Part shown: positions 11,205 to 24,400 of the stretch, piece by piece
How the letters are laid out: every line of letters begins with the position of its first letter
How positions within the stretch are numbered: the first letter of the stretch is position 1
Assembly (NCBI RefSeq): GCF_000346465.2
Contig: NC_034009.1
Location: forward strand, 6,928,079-6,992,078
Direction of reading: 5' to 3'
Origin: Prunus persica
Taxonomy: Eukaryota; Streptophyta; Magnoliopsida; Rosales; Rosaceae
DNA: 64,000 nt
Notes under the pieces: generated by a model
Database searches by the model: none
The model's input: the letters and a program-made list of their open reading frames with translations, nothing else
Told to the model about the DNA's origin: nothing
Made by a program: the position numbers and the translations under genes

Positions 11205-12060
11205 TAGCCAAGCTCTTTTGCATACTCATATATCTGTAACAAATTTATGTAGTCCAGAAGACATCTATGTACCCGACCTAACAAAGCAAGCAAACAATAA
11301 AGAAGCTTGAACTTGGACCACACTTTGTAAAATCTCTCGCTTTCGTCGATTCCATTTCAAAATAGAAGGGCCACTTACTGTACTCGAGTTGAGAACCTCC
11401 TTTCTCTCTTGGCACCGTCATTGTCCTTTTCAATTTCTCTAATATTCTCACTTCTCCCAAGATTTCGATTCTTTTTCTTTGATTCTTCTGCAATATTCAC
11501 TCCTCAGATTTTCGTCTCTCTCTCTCTCTGATTACACACTCCAAACCCTAATCCCCAAGTTATTTCGATTGAGAAGCTTCATCTTTTGGACAAATCTACA
11601 AACTGAGTTGCTTAGATTTGGATTTTAAAAGCATGAGGGGTCCACTATGCCACATAGGAAGTTGACTACGCTCAAAAATTGGCTACATTTGTTGCTTTTA
11701 CCATAATGACCCTGTCACGTCAACATTTTTTACAGTCTTTTGAATGTCATTAAGGGTGAGGGGTAAAGTGGAACACAAAATCATGGTCAAGGGGGGTTGA
11801 TGGGCCACTTTAACTTTTGAGAGGTAAAGTGAGATTTGATTGAATTTTGGGGGGTACTACAGTACATAAGCCTAAAAAAAATTAATAATGGGAAAAATCG
11901 ATCAATCACGCAATCCAAGGAGTCATCATGACTGTTAATACACAGATCAATCACGCAACCCAAGCTCTATGTCAATACCTTTCTCATAACTGTTAATACA
12001 TATTCTATGACTGTTAATACACTTTTTATAACTATTAATACACTTTATATGTATGTTAAT
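11205..12060. other. No recognisable gene; possible 5' UTR-like fragment
   Basis: At 11500-11600 a CT-rich stretch (CTCTCTCTCTCTCTG) followed by CCAAACCCTAATCCCCAAG resembles a plant 5' leader, but no coding region follows. From 11640 to 11880 there are low-complexity phrases on GGGGTAAAGTGG. From 11930 to 12060 the phrase CTGTTAATACA recurs several times. Nothing else was seen. Confidence 0.35.
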
Positions 12061-12089
12061 ATCTTTTTTTTAAAATTAATATGGCATAA

Positions 12090-12372
12090 CCAGAATTATT
12101 GCGATCCATGCCCCCTCAAACAATTCCCAAGCTGATCCCATATCCCCAACCTTAGTATAAGCAACAATTAACTATATCCAAGAAACCACAACCCTATTAG
12201 GCATTTCATCAAACACCATGCGCCCACAATCCCAAAAAACCACATTCACATGTATATCAATCATGATGTTTCCTACATACAAATCCGCCGCAAACTCTCC
12301 AACAAAAATCATATGCGCATGTATATGCCTACCCAACTTCACATCAAGCACATCCCCACAAGCCTAAGACTC
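12090..12372 (-). pseudogene. PPR protein gene fragment (PLS type), degraded
   Basis: Minus-strand translation from about 12363 gives ACGDVLDVKLGRHIHAHM, then FAADLYVGNIMIDIHV, CGRMVFDEMPNRVVVSW, a stop, and LIVAYTKVGDMGSAWELFEG. These are consecutive pentatricopeptide motifs of the land-plant PLS class (phrases of the LG--IH, FDEMP-R-VVSW and -AW-LFEG type). Internal stops and the lack of a start and flanking repeats mark it as a fragment. The family normally acts in organelle RNA processing. It could be a captured or decayed copy, since an intact parent is not in the window. Confidence 0.75.
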
Positions 12373-12689
12373 AGTAATAATGTTTGGTCAGTAGCCTCAT
12401 ACCTCCAACACGTAATATCTTGAGGTATGAGGCTATGAGCTATGGTCTCATTTTCCTTTTCGTTGACCTTAACTAGAATATTGGCTGATCATGATGCTGC
12501 ATGCACTCTAAGCCCATTCCAACCGTGGGAGTTTCGCTGATGAAGCTTTGATGAGGGTCTTTAGAATTATCATACGGTGAAAGATTTGTCAAAATCATGA
12601 TAGGTATAGTCTTGTTTTCATGGGAATTTTAGGAGGGTGTATTCAATTTGGATTTTAAATGATTTTAAAAGAGTTATAAAGTTGATGGA

Positions 12690-13100
12690 GTTTAATTGAT
12701 TTTAATGGAGTTTATAGTGATGGGATGGTGGTGATGGTGATGGTAGTTTGTGGGGGAGGTAGTGGTGGATGAGGTGGGGGTGGTAGTGGTGGTTTCGGTG
12801 TGAGTGAGGTAGTGGAGGAGGTGGGGGTGATAGTGATGGTGGTGGTGGGAGTCAGGTGGTGGAGGTGGTGGCGGTGGCGGTGTCAGTGGCTGTGGTGGTG
12901 ATGACGGTGGGGCTGATAATGGGAGTTGTAGTGGTGGTGGAGGTGGTGGTAAGGGTGGTGGCGGTGGTGGTGGAGGTGTTGATAGTGGGGCTAGTAGTGG
13001 GGGCAGCGGTGGGTGGTGGTGGTGCTGGAGGGGGGGCGACGGCAATGATTGTGGTGGTGGCGGCAAGGCAACTATGATGATAATCATGATAAGATGGTGG
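12690..13100. repeat. GGT/GTG-rich low-complexity block
   Basis: The plus strand is an imperfect run of GGTGGTGGT, GTGATGGTG and GGAGGTGG. The complementary ORF (Pro/His-rich) and the forward Val-rich ORF are artefacts of this composition. Such strand-asymmetric G-rich DNA can form G-quadruplexes, but this is inference. Confidence 0.9.
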
Positions 13101-16100
13101 TAGTAGAAGTAGTAAAATTATATCTTGAGAATAAAAATAATATATCTATCAAAATCTCTAGGGGAAGCAAAAATTTTGTGATGGCCTAAAATTAGTTTAT
13201 TATCAAACGAAATCCACCACTTTTTGTCTTTCCTTTAAAATCAATGAGTTTTTGAATATACTCAAACTTTTATGAAGTTTTTTAAATTTGTGATTGAATA
13301 CATCTAAATTTGAATAGAGTTTAAAAAGTCAAAATTAAATACACCTAGAATTAAATTAACTTCAATAAAATCGTGATTGAATATACTACACACTATTAAA
13401 TAATGCCAGTCTTAATTTTGATGCATTTGTTTCTCTGAGCATCTATCCATTGAGAAGCTACTTTTGGCCTTTAAATTCAAGACAAAGCAAATTTGGGTTG
13501 TTGAAAAAAATTCAGTACACATAGACAAGACCTCTGCAAATTAGGCAGAGGGAGCGAGAGAGGAAGCCATAATTTTGACGAACAATTTGTTCTGCTCATA
13601 GTCATGCTCATGTTAATTGGGCGGCGTAGCAGCATTGGCTGGGAGGTGGGCGTGAACCTCCTTGACTTTTTATGATTTGAACGCCATTTAATGTTAAAAG
13701 GGCAATGAAGGTATTTTATCTAATTAATTAAGCTAAATAAATGTATTTGCTGTCAGTTTTAGATTTTTTTGGAGTTTGTTTATAGAAATTAAATAGTATA
13801 GTGTTTTTTTTGTGTTTGTTAATTTATTCTTTTGTTTCTTTATCTCTAAAATGAGGTATTTTAGTTAATTAATCAACCTTCTAGTCAATTACAGGGGACA
13901 TGGATCATTTGGGAAGTAGCTTCGGGGGCCATGGACCATGGAATCCATTTGCTGCGAAGATAAATTTTTTACGAAGATGCCAATCACCATTGCATATACA
14001 CGTTGTTTTCCTTAGTCAGATAATATGTTGTTTTTTTTATAGTAAGATAATATATTGTTTTCCTTTAAAAAAAAAATTTATAATACAAACGATGTTGAAA
14101 GAAGGAGATTTTAAATGCATAAATAACTTATTTTCAACACTTAAATTACAAATTCCTTACGTTGCTGATGTTGTCAACGCATGCTTTGAAGGAGACTTGG
14201 ATGACTTGGCTTGTTTGTTTGCATACCGGGTGTCACAAGCACAAGTCCAACTTTAAACCAAATCAAATTGCATGATCTCATATCCTAATCCTAATGGTTG
14301 ATTATTTTTCTTTTGATTGGTTATAATATCAGAGGAGACCAATTGAAAGCTTCCTCTTAGAAATAATGAGTTTGTAAAGAAAACAATATTAATCCATTTG
14401 AAGACTAATCAACAAAAAAGCGAAATTGGAATCTAACTTTGTTTTGGACTATGTCAAGTGTGAGTCCTAGTCGAAGTCGAGCTAGGGTCCGATTTGAAAG
14501 GGAGATTGTTATGATGCCATGCTGTTTATGAGAGGTGGCGTGTGTTCATTGGTTCAAGTATCATTGTTTTGACTGCGAAACGTGGCATTATTATGTTGGT
14601 TTGTTATCTTTAAATCAGGGAATTGGTTTTTGGATTGAGATGTTAAACAGTTGGATTAGGCGCTGAGTTTTCAGTATAATATTCATGGTTTCATGGAATA
14701 TTCGAACTACCCGGCAGAGGGGGCCCAAGCCCCAGGCGCGAGTCTCAGTGGGCTTTAGTTGCCCAGGCAATTAGTGGGTCCCACATAACTGGACAGGTCT
14801 AAAGGCAAAGCGAGTTTGAGCTCGTGATTGGGCTAGTTGACGTCAAGACTGACATTAGCAACGTAATTTTTTTAAAAAAAATAAAAAAGAAATCTGGAAA
14901 AATTCCAACAAATTCAGAAACATTTTTTTAAAACATATCTAGCAATTTTATTATTACTAGCCCCTTCCCTTGTCAATTGATTTTTATTTTTTATTTTTTA
15001 TTTTTTATTTTATTTTTAGAATTAAGAAAATATAATATGAGTAGTTATGTTCCATAAAAGTATGATTTATTATTTTATTTTATTGTTAATTTTAATTTTT
15101 TTAATATGAAAAAATTTGATTAATAATTTCAACCCTAAACCCTACAATATTATCCTCATTTAATTAATAATTTCAATTCTTAATGTTTGAATTAACCAAT
15201 GACATTTTTTGGTATTTTGAATGTTTCACCATTCTCTGTCTTTTCCTAAATTTTTATAGACATACATATAAATCAATTAATCCCATGTGAAAATCTCGTA
15301 CAAAAAATCTTATCCAAAAAATTCATTCTAATTTTTATAATAAATATTGACACGTGGCAATCGAAAATCTTCTCCAAATTAATCGTTTAAGTAAAAAAAA
15401 AAAGGGTTAAAGTGAATAGTATTTATCATTTGCCATGACAATGGGTAGAAAAATAACAAATATTTTGCAAAGGCTGCCGCTATTCACGTGAATAGTAACA
15501 ATCCTTGTCTTGCCCCTACTCTTTGCCATAGCAAATAGGTGAAAATGTTTTAATGGAGCAACACGTGAGCTTCTAAGGCGAAGCACGCAAGCGCTAGGAG
15601 TGCTGTGGGCAATTTATTCAACATGTTGTCCTTAAGGCCTGAGCGCATGAGTATTAAGAGGTTTTTGGGCCTTATTTTTGGCTTTTGAGCCCATCCACTT
15701 CCTTAAGTTGCGAACTTTGTTTTTGAGCTTTTTCGGGCAGGCCCAATTCATATTTGGTATCAACAATTTCTATGACAAATCTAGCCTTATTAACAATTAA
15801 AAATACCAAGACCTGCATTAATTAAATTTTTTATTGCATATTTTAAATTTAGGTGTATAAATGAAAAACTAAACAAAATGTGTTTTCAGTTCCTCCACAA
15901 ATCGAACATGGAAAAGAATCTTCTATTTTCCATCAATTTTTATTAACCAAACAGGTTCCAAGAGCATAGCAATGGCGAAAGACCAACAATTATAAATCAA
16001 ATCCAATATGATCAATAAGACTCATCAATCAGTTCAAAGAATATGATTCGAAAGGCCTAAAGCCAAGTTTATTCATCTATATAAAGCAAATGGGCGATAT

Positions 16101-16930
16101 GTTGTTTTTTCTCCTGTGTGTATGGTTGATGTTGTTTACATGAACAACAAAGGAGAAGAGTCAATATATTTCTTCGGTTTTCTCATCTACTAATGTGTTC
16201 TCGATGGAGGACCTATGTTGTGTGACATTAGAAGCGTCAGATATAAGATGGATATAAAGTATAAGCAAAATATGACAAAAACAAGTGAACCTCTGCAACA
16301 CATAGAGGTTTAAAATGGTTTAGCTTTTTGGCCTAGGTCCAATTTGAAGACTGCAAGGAAATTGCACTGATAACAAAGGAGACTACAAAAGAGTGTGCAA
16401 CTCTCAAAAACTTGAATCCTACACCCAAATCACTTTCGTGCAAATGAGCCAAGAATAAAGTTCAAATTTTTGCTCACAAATACAAAGATCAAAAGGGAGA
16501 ACAACAATATAAATTTGCAGTGGCTGAAACAAAAGAGGAAAATGATATTTTCTTACAAAATGCTACAACAAACAATCAACCAAAGAGAAATAAGAGAGTG
16601 TGGTACTCATCCAAAAAATAAAAATAAAAAGATTTTCGTCACTTACAAATGATGTGAGTCACACTGCCTTCGCTTTAGATGCTTCTAGCTCTCTCAAATG
16701 TTTCCAAATGGTGATCTCCACCCAAACAAAAGAGAGAGTTTCTCTTACCAAATGTTGAGGCGCACACACCATAAAATGATAATAAATGCTTATATACATG
16801 AACAGATGGCTAACTTCAAAACCCTAAGCCACTAAACAAGTGGGCCAAATGGGATTTCTCTAACCCACACAAATGAGCTTTGAATTTATGCCCAATTACA
16901 ACTATCTAGCCATGTTAGGAGCTTCCGAGG
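13100..16930. other. Gene-free AT-rich stretch with old repeat debris
   Basis: No ORF with a recognisable protein was found. A SINE-tail-like fragment (ATACAAACGATGTTGAAAG) sits at 14081-14115 after an A-rich run. The DNA at 14450-14870 and 15340-15740 has LTR/MITE-like texture (for example ACACGTGGCAATC) but no paired ends were found. The ORF at 13900-14256 has no family resemblance. Confidence 0.4.
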
Positions 16931-16948
16931 GCCTTTGTTTGTTATAAG

Positions 16949-17052
16949 TATATTTTTTTTTATACAAGCGATATTGAAAGAAGGGAAAATTGAACTTAAG
17001 GCTTCAAGTGCATGGGTAAAGATTCTTAACCACCTGAGCTACAAACCTCTTA
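16949..17052 (-). mobile_element. tRNA-derived SINE with target-site duplication
   Basis: On the minus strand it starts AGAGGTTTGTAGCTCAGG, where TAGCTCAGGTGGTTAAGA is a good RNA polymerase III A-box. A degenerate B-box (AAGTTCAATTTTCCC) follows, and the element ends with CAATATCGCTTGTATA plus an A-run. It is flanked by 14-bp repeats, TTGTTTGTTATAAG (16935-16948) and TTGTTTGTCATAAG (17053-17066), which differ at one base. Length and structure fit a short plant SINE. Confidence 0.8.
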
Positions 17053-17245
17053 TTGTTTGTCATAAGTTTTTCTTGGGCATGAAAGCAAGTTTCAATAAAC
17101 TTGAAAAAATAGAATAGGGTACATAATGTAAGCTTAATAAGATCCTATTAGAGAGATTTATGCATATCTTGTTTTTGGTAACATGACTACTACTATATTG
17201 CTCATGCATTCTATTTGCTTAATTTCTATTTGAGTGTGTTATATA

Positions 17246-17600
17246 CTAAGAGCATCTCAAAGGGAGATGTCAAATATCAAACATTAAATTTGAATTTGAT
17301 GTGGCAATTTGACATATAATAGAGTTTTACATTCCACCCGATATTTCAAATTAAAATATTATTTTATTACAATGTTTATTGGTTTATTAGTTTCTAAGCA
17401 CATTAATTAAAAAAATAATAATAAACTAATAAAATAACATCACAAAGTCAAACAACCAAAATAACAGCAGGAGAGAGAAATATTATTCCATGCCGCCATG
17501 TGTAGGATTTAACATTTCGGTTGGAGTGAGTCTCAACTGTTTTTTCAACATGTTAAAAGTGCCACGTTGGATATAACATCTGCCTCGGACATGCTCTAAG
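17246..17600. mobile_element. MITE-like element (AGAGCATCTC termini)
   Basis: The left end CTAAGAGCATCTC and the right end GACATGCTCTAAG are inverted to one another, a terminus common in plant PIF/hAT-type MITEs. The interior is AT-rich with no ORF. Confidence 0.5.
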
Positions 17601-19490
17601 TTTCATCGAGTTTTTGTTTCAGTTTTACAATTCCATGATTGAGATGTTTGCTTATAAGTATATTTTAATGTGGTCAAAAGCCAACTCTAATCCCCTATGT
17701 GCTTAAGTTATGAAATGCTCGAAACTCCATCTTTGTCGCCTACTTGGTTTGGTGTCATGTTTATTTATCAAGCAGCTCATGGTAGGAAAGATTTGAGGAG
17801 GTGCGAATAATTTTTGAAACTCTTGAGCTATTTGCTTCTTATTATGCTGGGATCCTTTATCTCTCTTCATTTGCACCATTCTCTTCTTCTTGGCATAGAA
17901 ACTGCTCCACTTATCTTCTCTTTTCTCTTACACTTCCAGAAAAACCTATCCTTCTCTCATCCCTTCATAACTTCAGGACATGTGATTGGGTTGGAAGGAA
18001 ACAAGAAAAAGCTTTGGGTCTGATTTGCTATTTGGTGTTACTTGCAGCTGTTTGTAAACTTCTGAGGTAGGGGTAATAAAGGATTTGTTATTATTTTGAT
18101 TCTAATTCCGCAATACATTTAGTTTGACCCTATATGTGTATTATATCTACTTTTCAAGATGATTATGCTTTGTATGAAGTTTTTGAAAACTGTGGTATTG
18201 GTTTGTGTTTTATGAGACCAAGTTTAATATGGTTTTGATCAAAGAAAGTACTTCAAAGGCTTGGGAGGAAAAAAGGTTTTGGAGAAAGGAGTAATCTGAA
18301 CTGTTGTGAGTTTTAAAGTGTTTTGAGAGGTTAGACGTAAGGAATGGAATAATAAGGGATTGTGTCTCCCTAGGGTGAAAGAACCCAAACCTAATCAGGG
18401 TTAGTTTGTGGTCTTCTCGGTGGCCACAATTTGAGGTGGTTGCCGTGACCGATGACTAGAGCTTATGAATACGGTGTTGGGTTATCAATAAAAGGCATTT
18501 GTTGAGTGTTGTGTATTTGAAACAAGAAGGAACTCCCATACTTTATCTCTTACACTATATTGTTAATTTTCCTATTAGTAGTACTAACGCATGATTTTGG
18601 TTTAATTCATTGAATTGTTTGAATGCATTCAAAGTGTACGTTGTGTTGGAATCTTGATTTTAATGGATCCACTTTATTATTCCTACGGAGTTTGTGAAGC
18701 TCACCCAATTTTATCATTTCAGGACAAGAGCAAAGGGATGAATTAGTTAGTATCCCCGAGCTATCTTAAGGAGCTGAGCCAGGAGACTTTGCTTTGCTCT
18801 GCTGTCTGGTTTTGCTATGATCCAGCTTTTTTTTTAACATCCTTGTTATGTTACTTGCAAAACTACTTTGTTGGGGGCGTAAATCTGAGGTGGTATGGTA
18901 CTCTACTTACGATGGTTGTGTTGGGGGACTGCAAGTCCTTTTGTGTACTTGTAGCTGAGGATATATTAAGTTTGTAAATTACAGCTTACTAAGTTGTTTC
19001 TTGCTTAGTGTGATCTCTTTCTCTTTTATACTTAGTCACTTGATGTTTAGTTAATAACCAATTTAATCCACCACACATGTCATACTCCAAGTTTTGGGGT
19101 GTGACGGAAACCACCCAAGCACCCACACGAATGTAGCAAGCAAACGAAAAACAGCCATGGAAAAACACAACTCATAGCCAAACGAACAAGCAACCTAAGA
19201 AAGGAAGGAGGTGGTGCAGCAACCACCTGAGCAAAAGCTCTACACATCTTCCGAGAGGTACCCAAAAACACGTGTTTAAGATTGTCCACTGCATCCAAAG
19301 GGTGAGGGCGGATCACAAGAGAGAGATTTTGTAGAGGTTACACATAAAGAGATAAGATTGTGTAGATCTGGGCTATTGAAAATTAAAAGAGGCATTTAGC
19401 CTCAGATGCTCCAGAGAGAGTTTGTTATAAATTTGAAGTGTGAGTCATTTTGTAAGAAAACATAGAGAGTTACCTTTCTAGTGTGTAACC
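17600..19490. other. Gene-free; possible LTR end near 19078-19108
   Basis: No recognisable protein. The DNA at 18350-18820 has LTR-like texture (TTTCAGGACAAGAGCAAAGG at about 18717-18737). A near-palindrome at 19078-19108 (GTCATACTCCAAG / TTTTGGGGTGTGAC) resembles the ends of some plant LTRs, but a partner end was not found. Confidence 0.35.
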
Positions 19491-19493
19491 TGC

Positions 19494-20096
19494 AGGGGTG
19501 GGCATCAATCCGGCTGAACTAATGAAACCGGTCGAATCAAGCCATAATTATCGGTTTGGTTTGGTTTTGATCAAGAAAAAGTCAAACGGTTTAAAAACCA
19601 AACCAAACCGTATATAGTTTTAGTTTGGTTTGGTTTTGAGATTTTGTAAACCGGCTTAAACTAAACTGGACTATTTATGTGTATATTTATTTATTTATAT
19701 TTTATTTTACATGTGTAATACTCTAATTAATTAATAACTATATATGAATATTTGAATTGAGCTATATTAGTTAGTGAAATATGAAGTTGATGACATTTTG
19801 AGCTTTAGGATGGTTTCGTACTCTAGAAAATGATTTATGTAGGAAGCAAATTGTGAATTGTTTGGTTATAATTGGGCTAACAATGTTGAAAAAAATACAA
19901 AAAGAAAAAGAATTGAGTTTAGGCCCAAACTGACTGAACCAAACTGAACCAATCCGTCTTAAATTGGTTTGATTCGGTTCGATTTCCATTAATATAACTT
20001 TTATCTAAATCAAACTAAACCAAACCGTCATATTATAATTGATTTGGCCGTAGTTTTACAGTAAAACCGATCCAATTCAGACTGTACCTGTCCCTA
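19494..20096. mobile_element. Inverted-repeat element rich in GGTTTGGTTT
   Basis: The left end AGGGGTGGGCAT with GGTTTGGTTTGGTTTTG faces a right part with AAACCAAACCG and a terminus CCTGTCCCTAG. This is a common plant MITE/hAT-derivative style with GGGGTGGGCA ends. Interior ORFs show no family. Confidence 0.5.
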
Positions 20097-20890
20097 GTAA
20101 TTTGTCACCTACACTTGAATAATAAGAACCCATTCCTCCATTTCATTATAGTACAAGATACTTGTCGTCCCTCCCCATAAAGAGCTACTTACCTACCTTG
20201 ATCGACAAATTATTTATCACGCATAAGCCAACGAAACAAGGACTCCAGGATCAATCTCCATTCAATCTTAACAAGCATGATGGCCATATTAAAACAAACA
20301 GAGTCTTTAAAACCCATGCCTAGATTACGTACTCTTCTAGATAGAACTTCTTCCCTACTTCCCTACCGTTGATTTAAAAAAAGTAAATAACTTGTTGCTA
20401 AATAAGCCCCAAAATCATCAAATTAATTATTGTTCTGTTTTGGTTATTGATAATTTGATATCGTCACCGCTGAGTCAGACAATGATCATTATCTCATACG
20501 ATAAGACAAATTGTTTGGTCACCAACAAGAAATAAAAGCAGCTGTCCAATGAACTTTTGCCTGTGATACAATTACCTCCTCACGTGTAATGTTATCATAC
20601 GTATTCAGATAATCCTTGTACTTTTTTTGTTTTTGTTGGCATGGCATCCTGATTTTGTTCGAGAATCGAGATCATAGGCAGAAGATCATCTTATCAAGTG
20701 ACACATTTGCCACTGTTCCATTATCTCTAATAAGGACAACCAGAAGGGTAAACTGGTAAATCAAAACACATGTAACAAATGGTTCGGAAGTTTGAAACCG
20801 TCCTGAATGCTATGGAAGGATAAGGGTGAGCTATTCTAATCCCATTTGGAACTAATTGGAAATTAAAATTCTGCATTTATTTTGGGAAAC
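20097..20890. other. Upstream region of xylose isomerase
   Basis: No gene was seen. The stretch is ordinary AT-rich intergenic DNA that should hold promoter elements of the next gene; none is assigned. Confidence 0.4.
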
Positions 20891-20893
20891 CAG

Positions 20894-20912
20894 TTATATA
20901 TATATATATATA
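20894..20912 (+). promoter_or_regulatory. TATATA run, possible TATA region of xylose isomerase
   Basis: A (TA)n microsatellite is followed by a transcript-like leader (CACTGAGCCCATTTCG, CTCCCTCTCTG). A possible 5' UTR donor CT|GTAAGTTT lies at about 20959 and the acceptor GATTGCAG at 21433-21440 precedes the start codon. This suggests a leader intron. The assignment is inference. Confidence 0.4.
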
Positions 20913-21458
20913 CACAGACACACACTTCGTTTCTTTAGCACTGAGCCCATTTCGTTCTGTAAGTTTCTTCTCCCTCTCTGTTTTTGTAGACAATACTCTA
21001 AGCCTTTTGTTTTTGATGAAACTGTTGGATATGGTAATTAAGAACAAGTGAGTAGTCTAAGCTTTGGGTGCTTTAAAGTTTGAAGCTTTCTGCTTTGATG
21101 ATCAAATATTTTAAGTTTTGGTGGAAACCCATCTTTTTATGTGCTGATTTTGATGATGGGTATCCATTATAATTGAATAAATGTTTGCCTCTGTGTTATT
21201 ATGATTGTGAGTCTCCCCAAAATTTCTCATAGAATGTGTGTGAGTTTATTAATTGATGGGTGTTGATCAGTCGTCCTTCTGAGTTTTATATGGCTGAGCT
21301 CTCCACAGAGGGCTCACTAAATTTCTGTATGGGGTCTCTAGGTGAGAGAGAGAGAGAGGCTTTGTGTGAAACTGATCATGGATTTTTCCCAGAATACAAT
21401 TATGATTTGTGTATTCGTAATTTATGGTAAATGATTGCAGAGGGATTTGCATGAGACA

Positions 21459-24400
21459 ATGAAAATGAAGGCTGGGAGGATATTGTTGCTTCTTCTTTGT
21501 TTGAATGTGGTTACCTTTGGAGTGGTAAAGCATCTTCCTCTACCTACAATATTTTCTTATATATACACATATATTTCTTGTTTAAACATTTTTTCACTAG
21601 AAAATTTTTCTTGTTTTCATCCCTTTTGTCTTGAACGCAGATTGCTGGTCCGCAAACATGTCCTGCATCGGATCTTGAAAGTGGGTGTAGTGATTCTGAA
21701 GAATGGAAAGGGGAATTTTTCCCTGGAATTCCCAAAATTAAGTATGAGGTAGAAAGACTTATGAAACATTTCTCTTATCTTTATAGACCTTTTCTGTTTA
21801 GAATAATTTCCTCCTATACACATGAGATTCATATAAGTTACCCATTTTTTCAGTTAACTTGATTTTGAGGAACGATTGCATCTGAATATCTTTATGATTT
21901 TTCTTAATCAAAAAAATATCTTTATTGTTTTTGTTTGGCCAAACTTTCATTTTGTTTCTTATTAATTTAAGAAAGTTTTCATTACAAAGCTGTTTCATTT
22001 ATAAATGCTGAACCTTAGTGGTTATCTTCCACCAAATATACACCATACATATTTTTCGTCTTTCAGGGCCCGTCTAGCAAGAACCCCCTATCCTTCAAAT
22101 GGTATAATGCGGAAGAGGAAATTCTAGGGAAGAAAATGAAGGTTGGTTCTTCTCTCTAATAAGTTTTGAATTTATCAAGCAGTTAATGGTTTGTGACTGA
22201 ATTTTTTGACAATCATAGGATTGGTTGAGGTTTAGTGTTGCATTTTGGCACACATTCCGTGGAACAGGAGGTGACCCATTTGGTGCACCTACAAAGAATT
22301 GGCCATGGGAGGATGGAACTAATTCTGTGGCTATGGCCAAAAGAAGAAGTAAGAGTATTCTCTGTTATTTAAATCTTCTGCATTTGGCATTGAGGAATAT
22401 ATCAACTAAAGAAATATTTATATTTGTGTACCTGAAAATGCAGTGAGAGCCAACTTTGAGTTCATAAACAAGCTTGGAGTCGATAGGTGGTGTTTCCATG
22501 ACAGGGATATAGCTCCTGATGGAGAAACCTTGGAGGTGAGTCAATTTTTAAGGTTACTTTACTGCTGAAATTTATGACACTGTTTAGAATGTGAGAAAAG
22601 AAGGAATGAGATGGGAGATTACATTTTCTTTTCATAGAAAGTACAGATGACACAAAACTGGGAAGTGTTCATTTACCTTGTATGTTTGTTACAGGAATCT
22701 AACAAAAACTTGGATGAAGTGGTGACCCTTGCTAAGGAGCTTCAGGTATCAGGAACTGATTATATGAGTCAATTCACATAAATTATAAAGGCAATCCTTT
22801 TTCGTGCAAATTGGAGTTCTGTTACAAAGGCTTGAAGACATGACAGAAATACTTAAATCTTTGACCGCAATTTAGCTAGGGCTCATAGGTTGTTTGATGT
22901 TCCTTTTCTAGTCACTTTACTTTGTAAATGGATTACGACCAAAAAAAAAAAACAAAACAAAACAAAAAACTTTGCAAATGGAATCGATTGTACTTTACCT
23001 CCAAAACCCCGTGGTAGTCAAAATTTTCTATACTTAATTGCTAACCAGGTGAAGTGAAAAATGTAAAATGTCTTGAGTATTCACAAAAACCAGCATTCTT
23101 ATTTTAGCATTTTCATTGTTTTCAACACCTTTGTCTATTCTATAGATGCCAACTTGTTTGTGTACATATGTTTCAAGTATAAGAAGTCATCTCCTTAAAT
23201 GTGACTGTAGGGAAGCAAAATTCGACCTTTGTGGGGCACAGCTCAGCTGTTTCTGCATCCTCGCTACATGCATGGTGGTGCTACAAGGTAATCTTTGTAT
23301 TAAATATTTAATATACTCTGTTCTTGGACACATTGCATGGACTAATACACTCAACATGTTTTACAGCCCTGAAGTAGGTGTATATGCATATGCTGCTGCT
23401 CAAGTTAAGAAAGCCATTGAGGTGGGTGTTGGTGTGTGTAATAACAATTAATAAAGTTAATTGTTTGCATGTTTGTAAATTTGTAATGTTGTTATTTCTT
23501 TGAAATGTCTGTGATGTGTTACATATCCTGCAGGTCACACATTATTTAGGGGGCGAAAATTATGTCTTCTGGGGTGGCCGTGAGGGTTACCAGAGTCTCT
23601 TGAATACTGACATGGGACGAGAGCTTGATCATCTGGTGTGTTTTATTTGCAGATATTTTAAACTATAAGCTTCCTTTCATTTATACATTCAACATCTGTC
23701 TCTTTTAATTTAATGTAATTTTTTTTGCTTGATAAGAATTCAACTTTTCTCGAGTAAACCATCTTTTGGCAACTGTAGTGCAAACCTACCAAGGGATCTG
23801 CTTTATTTATGTTACTGTATTACTGTGATCTATTCATTGTTTTCATAATGATGCCTTCCTCGTTACTTAGTATGAGCTGTGGTTTGTATTTACAGGCACG
23901 GTTTCTTGAAGCTGCAGTTGCCTACAAGAAGAAAATTGGATTCAATGGTATACTTGTGCTAAATTTATACCAATGCATTATACCAGATAGTTTTATAACT
24001 GACTTTAGTTTTTCACATTTACTGAGAATAGTATGAATGATTTCTCAACACTCCTTTTGAATTTTTATTTGTTTAATTATTATTTTTTTCATGAATTGCT
24101 TTGCTTAGGAGAGCTTATATTTTTCTTTCCCTTCGGTGCCATTCAGGGACACTGTTGATTGAACCCAAGCCTCAAGAACCTACCAAACACCAGTATGCTG
24201 CTTGCTCGATTACTTAGTAATTTAATATGGTTTACACTCATGTGTTTGTTTACCTATGAGTTGATTATGTTAGGTATGATTGGGATGCTGCAACATCTGC
24301 AAATTTCCTTCGAAAATATGGCCTAATAGGTGAATTTTTCACATACCCTCTATATTCATGAGTCACTTAACTTTGTTACTTTTAGTTTTTGTTTCAGCTC

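Noticed and set aside
12692..13087. Pro/His-rich ORF on the minus strand and Val-rich ORF on the plus strand
   Set aside because: Both are products of the GGT/GTG low-complexity block and have no domain or start context.
13900..14256. 118-codon ORF
   Set aside because: It crosses T-runs and a SINE-tail-like fragment and has no recognisable domain.
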